The translations under genes were made by a program, and so were the position numbers. A stretch of DNA of 5,470 bases. It comes from Nanobdellati archaeon (GTDB lineage Archaea > EX4484-52 > JAADEF01). The stretch is taken from positions 1 through 5,470 of the forward strand of contig JALWJP010000061.1 of the NCBI GenBank assembly GCA_026997215.1, given 5' to 3'. This document shows, piece by piece, positions 1-5,470 of this stretch; position 1 is the first letter of the stretch; every line of letters begins with the position of its first letter. Below the pieces are notes generated by a model. The model was not told the origin of the DNA. It saw nothing but the letters and a program-made list of their open reading frames with translations, and did no database searches.

Positions 1-86
1 ATAGCTTTTTTGAGATTTAGTTTGTTTTTAATTTCTTTTTTAAAATTATTTCTCTTATTAGCCACACCCATAAAATATATTTTCAT
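1..86 (-). CDS. Possible 5' end of a further gene, cut by the window edge
   Basis: Reading the minus strand from an ATG at 86-84, the frame stays open to the window edge, giving MKIYFMGVANKRNNFKKEIK followed by a Lys/Asn/Leu-rich stretch ending NLKKA. A second in-frame ATG lies at 71-69 (MGVANKRN...). A TATA-like TTTATA at 94-99 is centred about 25 nt upstream of the second ATG but only about 11 nt from the first, which would favour a leaderless start at 71. The first start gives a more ordinary protein beginning, with a beta-strand-like KIYFMG followed by a basic helix. Under 30 residues are visible, so I cannot assign a family. The frame lies 34 nt after the DUF763 stop codon on the same strand. 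In AT-rich DNA a short open frame can arise by chance, so this is tentative. Confidence 0.4.
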   Translation of the reverse strand, partial: MKIYFMGVANKRNNFKKEIKNKLNLKKA

Positions 87-93
87 AAACTTG

Positions 94-99
94 TATAAA
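94..99 (-). promoter_or_regulatory. TATA-like element before the edge gene
   Basis: On the minus strand this reads TTTATA within AAATTTATAC. It sits between the DUF763 stop codon and the possible edge gene. Its centre is about 25 nt before the ATG at 71, the same geometry as the better TATA box before DUF763. In such AT-rich DNA the motif could be fortuitous. Confidence 0.35.
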
Positions 100-120
100 T
101 TTCTATCTATTAATTTTCTA

Positions 121-1188
121 TCATATTAAACCACTCAATCTCTTCAAAACTTCTTTTTTTCTTTTACTCTCAACATCTAAACCTTCCGCAATTTCTTTTA
201 ACACTAATGCAGCTTCTCTCATTTTTTTTCTTTCCACATACCAAGGTTTTCCTGCTTTAGTTCCAAAAGCATAACAATATTGCTGAGGATCCTCCCATTG
301 TATTTCTTTCCCGTAAATCAAAGCAGAAAGATAAGCCAAGCCTCTTAATGTCCCCTTCCCTATTCCTTTAACCATAAAAAACTCTCTAAAGTTTTCAGCT
401 TGTTTAGCCACTTCCAAAGCCTTTACATCCAATTCCTTCGGAAAATAAAGATAATAAGGCATAACAACAAGTTTCTTAAAAAATCGAAGTTCTTCACGAG
501 GTAATAAAGTTAGATTGCCCTTTTTGTAATTCTCATAACTTTTCCTCAATAATAAAATTTTTCTTTCGAGTTTAGAAGGATTTTCATCTTTAACCACATC
601 AATTATAGTTTTTTGCAATTCCTTCTCATTCTTAATATTTAACATATAATTCTTGCTCAAAGACATACCTTCTGATGATTCGTAACTCTTAGGATTATAC
701 CAATGATACCTCCTTACCATCTGCTCCTTAACATTCATACCTTGATTTATAACCGCAAAATTGCCTTTTTCCCCTATAATCATACTATGAAAATACAAAT
801 CATAAGAATCTTGTAGTAACGCATTATCAGATTTAGCTGTTTCTCTCGAGATATTTACCAAATCCTCGTCTAATTCCTTAGCAACCCTTATTGCTTCCCT
901 CCCTTTACCACCTACCACCTTAATACCTATACTCTCATGATTATTCAAAGCTTCCTTCACTGCTTTAATAGTAACAGTTGTTGCCCCTGTATAATTATGC
1001 TCAAATCCTAATGCAGTAGCAAAACTCTGAAACCAATAAGGGTCAGCAAATCTCTTAATTACCTCTTTTGTCCCATACTCACCAACAAGAAGTTTAAGAA
1101 AAGGATATGCTAATTCTACCATTTCTTTATACTGAGGAACATAACCTTCACATAATCTTAACTCAGCAACGCCAGTACGAGTAACCAT
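121..1188 (-). CDS. DUF763 family protein (function unknown, probable nucleic-acid binding)
   Basis: This 355-residue protein is recognisable as DUF763, a family in archaea and some bacteria with no established function. Visible family hallmarks are the N-terminal TRTGVAEL (3-10), DPYWFQSFATALGFEHNYTG (49-68) followed by ATT, LQDSYDLYFHS (125-135), GNFAVINQGMN (142-152) and RRYHWYNP (159-166). The C-terminal half has a helix-hairpin-helix-like segment, FMVKGIGKGTLRGLAYLSAL (271-290), followed by a conserved YCYAFGTKAGKPWYVER block (304-320). The HhH-like element suggests contact with DNA or RNA; this is inference. The frame extends upstream to an ATG at 1254, but I chose the ATG at 1188 because family members begin close to the RTG motif and because a TATA box lies about 25 nt before it. 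No Shine-Dalgarno motif is present, consistent with a leaderless mRNA. It is probably transcribed separately from the five-gene cluster upstream. There is no signal peptide, so it should be cytoplasmic. Confidence 0.9.
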   Translation of the reverse strand: MVTRTGVAELRLCEGYVPQYKEMVELAYPFLKLLVGEYGTKEVIKRFADPYWFQSFATALGFEHNYTGATTVTIKAVKEALNNHESIGIKVVGGKGREAIRVAKELDEDLVNISRETAKSDNALLQDSYDLYFHSMIIGEKGNFAVINQGMNVKEQMVRRYHWYNPKSYESSEGMSLSKNYMLNIKNEKELQKTIIDVVKDENPSKLERKILLLRKSYENYKKGNLTLLPREELRFFKKLVVMPYYLYFPKELDVKALEVAKQAENFREFFMVKGIGKGTLRGLAYLSALIYGKEIQWEDPQQYCYAFGTKAGKPWYVERKKMREAALVLKEIAEGLDVESKRKKEVLKRLSGLI

Positions 1189-1208
1189 ATCCAGAATAAA
1201 GAAAAAGT

Positions 1209-1216
1209 TATTTAAA
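1209..1216 (-). promoter_or_regulatory. Archaeal TATA box of the DUF763 gene
   Basis: The minus strand reads TTTAAATA inside TTATTTAAATAAC. It lies in the 62-nt gap after the secreted-protein gene, centred about 25 nt before the ATG at 1188. That is the usual distance from an archaeal TATA box to the transcription start, so transcription would begin at or next to the ATG and give a leaderless message. An upstream BRE is not clear-cut. A pyrimidine tract (CTTTTTCTTT) follows the box and could also act as a weak U-rich terminator for the upstream operon. Confidence 0.65.
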
Positions 1217-1250
1217 TAATCTTGTATTGCGTAATTTGCCGTTAAGTCAT

Positions 1251-1793
1251 TCAATCCAAATAATTAAAACCCCATACCATTAATTTAGTAAAAAGCCATG
1301 CTTTAAATTTATTCCACCATCCTACACCTTCTATTTTTATTCGACCCTTTTCTATCATCTCAATGAATGATCTTATACTTTCATTAGATGCTAGTATTTC
1401 TTTTATAACATCTTCGTTTTCTATTTGAACATAATATGTGGCATTGTCATCTTTATTTTTAATAAATCTTTTCACTATCTTATCCTCTATAACTAATTCT
1501 CCTAAAACACTCTCATCCATTTTAATTACTATCCTTTCATCTTCAATAGGAACTTTTTTAGGTAGGTTATAATTTAAAGTTATATTTTCAGGAACATAAG
1601 ACCATGCTTCTTCAAAATTCTCTACACATATTTCGCATTTATTAGGGAAATCGCTGCATTCATCTTTTAAATGCATACAATACTTTCCTTCTTTCACATA
1701 TATCTTTTCATATTTTAACGGGTTCGCATCCTGACTATAAACTAAAGAAGTGGATAATAATAGAATAAAAAACCATACCATAACTCCTCTCAT
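1251..1793 (-). CDS. Secreted or membrane-associated four-cysteine protein, unknown family
   Basis: I do not recognise this 180-residue protein with confidence. It starts with a signal peptide or N-terminal anchor: MRGV, a hydrophobic core (VWFFILLLSTSLVY, 6-19), then a polar SQDA region suitable for cleavage. The exported part has four cysteines in a short segment, C39-x6-C46-x6-C53-x2-C56, that could form two disulfides or bind a metal. Three N-x-S/T sequons (N70, N117, N137) fit an extracytoplasmic glycoprotein. Residues about 87-165 alternate strands and helix and end in EKGRIKIEGVGWWNKFKAWL, reminiscent of the end of SCP2 sterol-carrier-like domains. The last 25 residues are amphipathic and Trp/Phe-rich, suggesting membrane contact. 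The ATG directly follows the prefoldin stop codon and has GGGGTG six nt upstream; an ATG four codons in is the alternative start. It closes the apparent operon, which also encodes a thioredoxin-fold envelope protein that could act on its cysteines (inference). Confidence 0.75.
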   Translation of the reverse strand: MRGVMVWFFILLLSTSLVYSQDANPLKYEKIYVKEGKYCMHLKDECSDFPNKCEICVENFEEAWSYVPENITLNYNLPKKVPIEDERIVIKMDESVLGELVIEDKIVKRFIKNKDDNATYYVQIENEDVIKEILASNESIRSFIEMIEKGRIKIEGVGWWNKFKAWLFTKLMVWGFNYLD

Positions 1794-2189
1794 CTATTGC
1801 ACCCCTAAACCTGTTGCTAATTCCTTCAACCTTGCCTTTATAGCCTTTCTTTCTTCATCCAACTTCACTATTTCGTCCTTTATTTTTTTCTTTTCGCCTT
1901 TAACCTTATCAATAGTTTCTTCTATACTTTTAGTAACAACAACATTAGCACCTACATTAACATATAACTTTCCTACATTATCTATCTTTGTTTTAATATA
2001 TACTCCTGTCCCTAAAGGCAAAAGCATTTCTTTACCTTTCTCCTTATTTATGTTTTCCAAAGTAACTTCTAATGATTTATATTCCTTAAGAAGTAATGCT
2101 AAATTATCCCTCATTGCTTTAACTTCTTCATATCTCTTTTCCAACAACTCATATTCATAAACCATCAATTGTATCTCTTTCTCATTCAT
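1794..2189 (-). CDS. pfdA: Prefoldin alpha subunit (archaeal GimC/PFD alpha)
   Basis: Two alpha subunits join four beta subunits in the jellyfish-shaped archaeal prefoldin, a cytoplasmic ATP-independent chaperone that holds unfolded proteins and passes them to the thermosome. The 131-residue product has the alpha-class layout: an N-terminal coiled coil (about 3-50), two beta hairpins (about 55-87) and a C-terminal Lys/Glu-rich coiled coil (about 88-126). The hairpin sequence LLPLGTGVYIKTKI (56-69) and YVNVGANVVVTKS (76-88) is close to the family consensus, where PLGxGVYV and VGAGVVVEKS are typical. I chose the ATG at 2189 over an in-frame GTG at 2198 because AGGTGG lies five nt before the ATG and the GTG falls inside that motif. 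It begins nine nt after the aIF6 stop codon. In many archaea L18ae/LX lies between these two genes; there is no room for it here. Confidence 0.93.
   Translation of the reverse strand: MNEKEIQLMVYEYELLEKRYEEVKAMRDNLALLLKEYKSLEVTLENINKEKGKEMLLPLGTGVYIKTKIDNVGKLYVNVGANVVVTKSIEETIDKVKGEKKKIKDEIVKLDEERKAIKARLKELATGLGVQ
1800..1805 (-). promoter_or_regulatory. Ribosome binding site of the secreted protein gene
   Basis: The minus strand reads GGGGTG, six nt before the ATG at 1793. Its GGTG can pair with the CACC of the 16S rRNA 3' end. It lies within the last codons of prefoldin alpha and supports the upstream ATG over the one four codons later. Confidence 0.5.
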
Positions 2190-2194
2190 AGTTA

Positions 2195-2200
2195 CCACCT
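2195..2200 (-). promoter_or_regulatory. Ribosome binding site that fixes the prefoldin alpha start
   Basis: The minus strand reads AGGTGG with five nt to the ATG at 2189. The motif overlaps the aIF6 TAG stop codon, so translation of the two genes is probably coupled. It makes the GTG at 2198 an unlikely start. Confidence 0.7.
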
Positions 2201-2888
2201 ACATCAAATTCAAACTTTCTGCTATTCTACCTATTTCAATTGGAGTACTATGCTCACCCACAAGTGCACCTTTAGAATTAGCAATAATACCAGAAGCAAC
2301 AAAAGGCGAACCATAATTTACAGTACCTATATCACCATCAACTTTTAATACCTCTTTAATAAGATTATACTCTTCCTCCTCAGCATATGCGCTTATTATA
2401 AAACCTTCATTTGTCGCATAACCTAAACTTCCTATAACCTCTGCCCCCATAATAGTTCCTGTTTTAACCACTTCTACTCCCAATACATCATAAAATATCT
2501 TTGAATATTTAATTAAAGAAGAAGAAATAACACAACCTCTATCATTGCATAGCATAAGATTCCCTAAAGCATTCTCTTTATGCTCTAATTTGTATATATT
2601 CATATCCCCTTCATTTATTTCTTGAAGTTGCTTTTTTAGAAAAGTTAATTCTTTATCCTTAATCATATAAGGTAAAATCATACCTTTATTATTAACCACT
2701 ACAAACATCCCTAAAAACGGCATTTCATCAATAGTAAGTTTAACCTCTGCTTTAACTTTCAGTATCTTTAACACATCAACATTAAAAGATTTGTAAAAAG
2801 GAGAAAAAAACAAATAATCGTTTGCTACTCCATACAATCCTATGTTAGCATCGCCATCAACATTGGCTTTAACTATTTCCTTTTTCAT
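2199..2888 (-). CDS. eif6: Translation initiation factor aIF6 (ribosome anti-association factor)
   Basis: aIF6 binds the large ribosomal subunit and prevents premature joining with the small subunit. The 229-residue product shows the five-fold pentein repeat of the family, each repeat marked by a related strand pair: NIGLYGVANDYLFFSP (15-30), GMFVVVNNKGMILP (60-73), GNLMLCNDRGCVIS (109-122), GSLGYATNEGFIIS (153-166) and ASGIIANSKGALVG (198-211). The C-terminal STPIEIGRIAESLNL matches the usual family ending. Length is close to typical archaeal members (about 220 residues). I prefer the ATG at 2888 because it places the first repeat at the usual distance from the N-terminus. An ATG at 2900, overlapping the upstream gene, would add MWLD and cannot be excluded; neither start has a strong Shine-Dalgarno motif. 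In many archaea the gene sits with L39e, L31e and L18ae; here only prefoldin alpha remains beside it. Confidence 0.95.
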   Translation of the reverse strand: MKKEIVKANVDGDANIGLYGVANDYLFFSPFYKSFNVDVLKILKVKAEVKLTIDEMPFLGMFVVVNNKGMILPYMIKDKELTFLKKQLQEINEGDMNIYKLEHKENALGNLMLCNDRGCVISSSLIKYSKIFYDVLGVEVVKTGTIMGAEVIGSLGYATNEGFIISAYAEEEEYNLIKEVLKVDGDIGTVNYGSPFVASGIIANSKGALVGEHSTPIEIGRIAESLNLM

Positions 2889-2890
2889 AT

Positions 2891-4006
2891 CTAACCACAT
2901 GATCCTTGTACTGCACTTTCCTCCTCGCTTAATTTAACACTTCCACATTCTTCAGGTGGTTCTACAAATGCATCGCATATTGTCTGCTTAAATGCTTCAG
3001 CAGTCCTTGATTTCTTATAGGTATAATCGTTTATTAAAATAGTAGGAGAACCACTAATACCTTGCGCTGCAGTTGCCTCATATTCTTGCAATACAAGATC
3101 GTTAAATCTTTTATTATACTCGTCCTCAACTTTACTAACATCAATACCTACTTCCTGAGCCACTTCCTTCCAACAAGTCTCTACGTTTTCTAAATTGCAT
3201 TGCTCATTAACCTTAACCACAAACTCTGCCCATTTTCTAATACCATAAAGTTCATAAATTATTTTTTCTCGTATATCTTCATATAATTCCTTATTTCCAT
3301 GCAAAGACCAATATTTCTCGCCATTCACTTCTACATCTTCCCCTTTTTGATAAGGATTCTCCCCTTTATAGATTATATAATAAGGTACGAAATCTACTTT
3401 ATCTGCGAGTAAATCTATAACTTCTTTTAAAGCATTTTCCGCTTGATTACCATATGGACAAAAAGACATTACATTTATCTTAACCTCTGGTTTCTCGCTT
3501 TTAGTTATATTTAATGAAGGTGCTTTAAACTCCTTCACCACAGGTATTCTACCTAAAAAAGCATCTTTACCATCAATACTTAAATACATGGGCTGAGGAT
3601 ATTCATTGCCATTCACAGTAAACGTAATCTCGTACATATAATCGTTATATTTCTTTACATTACTTACTTGTACATCCAAAGAAGATGGATCAAACTCCAT
3701 ACCCATACTTTTGTAATAATCAGAAATACTTTGTAAAAAAGTGTTTTTTGCTAACACTCCTGCTTCCTTTTCACTTATAACCTCACCCGTACCGGATTTA
3801 CTTTCCCCCTTTCCTGCATAATATTGACCTGCTACAAAGCCAACCACAACTGCTAACAACAATAAAGCTACAACAATAGCTTTACCCGGAATCGGTATTT
3901 CTATAACTTCGTTCTTCTCTTGCTTTTTATTTTCAATTTGTTTTTCCTTTCTCACTTCATCTTTCCCTTTAGCATTCTTATGATTCTTCTCTTTTTTCTC
4001 GCTCAT
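2891..4006 (-). CDS. Membrane-anchored DsbA/thioredoxin-fold protein with CPYG site
   Basis: The 371-residue protein probably acts in thiol chemistry outside the cytoplasmic membrane. Residues 1-33 are a Lys/Glu-rich, low-complexity tail predicted to be cytoplasmic. Residues about 42-62 form one hydrophobic transmembrane segment, placing the rest outside by the positive-inside rule. Residues about 75-160 are a separate alpha/beta module of unknown role, with VSNVKKYNDYMYEITFTVNG. The thioredoxin-fold domain (about 174-348) begins VKINVMSFCPYGNQAENALK, with active-site C183-P-Y-G186, and has a cis-proline loop GSPTILIN (319-326). Between these is a helical insert of the DsbA type, including SLHGNKELYEDIREK and the pair C270/C278. 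Further cysteines are C344, C354 and C370 in a GSCG C-terminus. The usual second active-site Cys is Gly, so a simple CxxC oxidoreductase mechanism is not possible as such. The ATG overlaps the TAA of the upstream dehydrogenase and has a strong Shine-Dalgarno motif. Exact family is uncertain. Confidence 0.85.
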   Translation of the reverse strand: MSEKKEKNHKNAKGKDEVRKEKQIENKKQEKNEVIEIPIPGKAIVVALLLLAVVVGFVAGQYYAGKGESKSGTGEVISEKEAGVLAKNTFLQSISDYYKSMGMEFDPSSLDVQVSNVKKYNDYMYEITFTVNGNEYPQPMYLSIDGKDAFLGRIPVVKEFKAPSLNITKSEKPEVKINVMSFCPYGNQAENALKEVIDLLADKVDFVPYYIIYKGENPYQKGEDVEVNGEKYWSLHGNKELYEDIREKIIYELYGIRKWAEFVVKVNEQCNLENVETCWKEVAQEVGIDVSKVEDEYNKRFNDLVLQEYEATAAQGISGSPTILINDYTYKKSRTAEAFKQTICDAFVEPPEECGSVKLSEEESAVQGSCG

Positions 4007-5448
4007 TACCTCACCTCGTTAATAACTATTGTTTTTAATTTAGTCATTTCTTCTAAACTATATCTCACACCTTCCCTTCCCATTCCTGAATCCTTATTCC
4101 CTCCGAATGGGAAGTACCCTATGGCATGGGAAGGATGACCATTAATAGTAACAGCACCTTCTCCCATCTCTTTAGCAATTTTAATTGCTTCTTCCATATT
4201 CGAACTAAAAATACTCATATCTAAACCATATCTATTTTTCTTAGACAACTCAATAGCATGTTTTTTATCTTTTGCTACCACAATACTTAATACAGGACCA
4301 AAAACTTCTTCCCAAAATATATCCATACTCTCATTAACATTATCAAGAATAATAGGCTCATAAAGATTCTTAGAAATATCGTGTTTACCTTCATATATTA
4401 TCTTGGCTCCCTTACTTAAAGCATCCTTCAGTAATCTTTCCACTTTCTCTCTTGCTTTCTTATTAATCAAAGGAACGATCTTAGTAGTTTCATCATAAGC
4501 ATCTCCTTTTTTCCATTTTCTTACTTCCTTCAGAAGAGCTTTCTTTAATACGTCGTGATAGGCTTTAGGAACTATAACTCTGCTTAAAGCATCACATCTC
4601 TGTCCTGAAAATTTAAATGCTCCTGCAACTATTTCCTTAGCATAATCATCCAAATGTTCAGCATCTAAAACCAAAGCACTTCCTTTACCGCCTAATTCCA
4701 AATGTAATTTTTTCATCCCTGCTTTTTTAGCTATAATCTCTTTTCCTACATACGTAGAACCGGTAAAACTAATCATATTAATGTTTTCACTTTGTACTAA
4801 TACTTCTTCCACATCTTTGTTTTCACCCATAACAAATTGTAATGCAGTTTTAGGAAAACCACTTTCCTCAAAAGCTTTAGCTACATAATAAGAGGACAGA
4901 GATGTTTGAGTTGCGGGTTTAGCAATTACTGCATTTCCACCTAGTAAAGCAGGTATAATTTTATTCATCATAGTTAGCAAAGGATAATTAAAAGGAGCTA
5001 TAGCAAGCACCACACCTAAAGGCTCTCTAATAACCACTGCTTTTCGTTTTGAAGTTCCATACCCTAAACCACCATCTAAAATACAAGGATGAAGAAGTTC
5101 AACTTCCCTCTCTATATAATCAAACCTAGCAATAGTAGCATCAAATTCTCCCTTAGCGTAATGAATAGATTTGCCAGATTCATGAATAAGAGCCTCTATA
5201 ATCTCTTTTTCATATTTCATTAATGCTTTTTTAAAACGATGTAAAAAATTCACACGTTCTCCTGCACTTAACTTTATCATCTCCTCTTTAGCTTTTAAAG
5301 CGGTTTCTTCAACTTTTTTTATTTCATGCGAGTTTAACCCTTGTATCTTCGCATAAACTTTTTGTGTATGAGGACTTATAATCTCATACAATCTGCCTTT
5401 ACCTTTATAGAATTTACCGAAAACCCATAAAGAATAAGTGTTCACCAT
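4006..5448 (-). CDS. gapN: Non-phosphorylating glyceraldehyde-3-phosphate dehydrogenase (GAPN-type ALDH)
   Basis: This aldehyde dehydrogenase superfamily member of about 480 residues probably oxidises glyceraldehyde 3-phosphate directly to 3-phosphoglycerate with NAD(P)+, skipping the phosphorylating GAPDH/PGK steps. Counting from a TTG three codons upstream, ALDH landmarks are EPLGVVLAIAPFNYP (145-159, with Asn157), IAKPA (178-182), FTGSTYVG (231-238), general base E254 in LELGGKG, nucleophile C288 in SGQRCDA, EEVFGPV (383-389), and PFGGNKDSGMGREGVRY (450-466). GQRCDA and the IGYFPFGG ending match archaeal GAPN (as in Thermoproteus tenax) better than the lactaldehyde dehydrogenase branch, which has GQVC. 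Substrate remains an inference. The ATG at 5448 is favoured; TTG at 5457 and GTG at 5445 are in frame. Only 22 nt of upstream sequence are visible, so the promoter, if it lies here, is cut off. It is the first visible gene of the operon and its TAA overlaps the next ATG. Confidence 0.9.
   Translation of the reverse strand: MVNTYSLWVFGKFYKGKGRLYEIISPHTQKVYAKIQGLNSHEIKKVEETALKAKEEMIKLSAGERVNFLHRFKKALMKYEKEIIEALIHESGKSIHYAKGEFDATIARFDYIEREVELLHPCILDGGLGYGTSKRKAVVIREPLGVVLAIAPFNYPLLTMMNKIIPALLGGNAVIAKPATQTSLSSYYVAKAFEESGFPKTALQFVMGENKDVEEVLVQSENINMISFTGSTYVGKEIIAKKAGMKKLHLELGGKGSALVLDAEHLDDYAKEIVAGAFKFSGQRCDALSRVIVPKAYHDVLKKALLKEVRKWKKGDAYDETTKIVPLINKKAREKVERLLKDALSKGAKIIYEGKHDISKNLYEPIILDNVNESMDIFWEEVFGPVLSIVVAKDKKHAIELSKKNRYGLDMSIFSSNMEEAIKIAKEMGEGAVTINGHPSHAIGYFPFGGNKDSGMGREGVRYSLEEMTKLKTIVINEVR
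4011..4017 (-). promoter_or_regulatory. Strong ribosome binding site before the thioredoxin-fold gene
   Basis: The minus strand reads GAGGTGA, four nt before the ATG at 4006, a seven-base match to the sequence complementary to the archaeal 16S rRNA tail. It lies inside the last codons of gapN, and the gapN stop and next start overlap as TAATG. Translational coupling of the two genes is therefore likely. Confidence 0.75.
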
Positions 5449-5470
5449 AAACTTCAATAAGATACAAATT

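Noticed and set aside
1189..1250. Hairpin terminator after the secreted-protein gene
   Set aside because: I find no stable inverted repeat. The palindromic-looking TTATTTAAATAA is better explained as the TATA box of the DUF763 gene, and only a short pyrimidine tract could act in termination.
1750..2160. Plus-strand open frame of about 136 codons
   Set aside because: It lies opposite the prefoldin alpha gene and the start of the secreted-protein gene. Its Ser/Phe/Leu-rich product is what the complement of Lys/Glu-rich coiled-coil codons gives, and no promoter or ribosome binding site supports it.
2190..2198. GTG at 2198 as the prefoldin alpha start
   Set aside because: The GTG is part of the AGGTGG Shine-Dalgarno motif that correctly serves the ATG at 2189.
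2889..2900. ATG at 2900 as the aIF6 start
   Set aside because: It would add four residues beyond the usual N-terminus and overlap the previous gene by 10 nt. It remains possible, since neither candidate has a strong ribosome binding site.
3920..4138. Plus-strand open frame of about 72 codons with a hydrophobic product
   Set aside because: It is opposite the Lys/Glu-rich N-terminus of the thioredoxin-fold protein and the 3' end of gapN. The hydrophobic Leu/Phe product is an antisense artefact of Lys/Glu codons.
5449..5457. TTG at 5457 as the gapN start
   Set aside because: A nearby in-frame ATG at 5448 is a more usual start, no Shine-Dalgarno motif precedes the TTG, and family alignment does not need the extra three residues. 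The promoter region is cut off, so this is a preference rather than proof.

Overview
The window is AT-rich (roughly one third GC by eye), and every gene I can support is on the minus strand, so transcription runs from high to low coordinates. The organism is an archaeon: it encodes ribosome anti-association factor aIF6 next to an archaeal-type prefoldin alpha subunit, a GAPN-type aldehyde dehydrogenase and a DUF763 protein. Promoters have archaeal TATA boxes about 25 nt from the start codon. The reduced ribosomal neighbourhood around aIF6 and the membrane-anchored thioredoxin-fold protein with a CPYG site would fit a small-genome (DPANN-like) archaeon, but that placement is inference and cannot be proven from this window.

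Layout in transcription order: (1) 5448-4006, non-phosphorylating glyceraldehyde-3-phosphate dehydrogenase (gapN-like); (2) 4006-2891, a membrane-anchored extracytoplasmic DsbA/thioredoxin-fold protein; (3) 2888-2199, aIF6; (4) 2189-1794, prefoldin alpha; (5) 1793-1251, a secreted four-cysteine protein of unknown family; then a 62-nt gap holding a clear promoter; (6) 1188-121, a DUF763 protein; then a short gap with a second TATA-like element and the possible 5' end of a further gene (86 to the window edge).

Genes 1-5 overlap or lie within about 10 nt of each other and look like one operon. Genes 2, 4 and 5 have visible Shine-Dalgarno motifs and aIF6 has only a weak one. The two promoter-proximal genes (DUF763 and the edge gene) look leaderless. 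The operon mixes central carbon metabolism (gapN), envelope redox or protein folding (the thioredoxin-fold protein and its possible cysteine-rich partner) and translation/folding (aIF6, prefoldin). In many archaea aIF6 and prefoldin alpha are found with L39e, L31e, L18ae/LX and ftsY. Here L18ae is missing from between them, and the flanking genes are different.

No gene-free stretch exceeds 65 nt. I see no tRNA, rRNA, CRISPR, insertion sequence or repeat array. The points most worth following up are the monothiol CPYG active site, the secreted four-Cys protein with a possible SCP2-like C-terminal half, the rewired aIF6-prefoldin operon, and the corrected start of the DUF763 gene.
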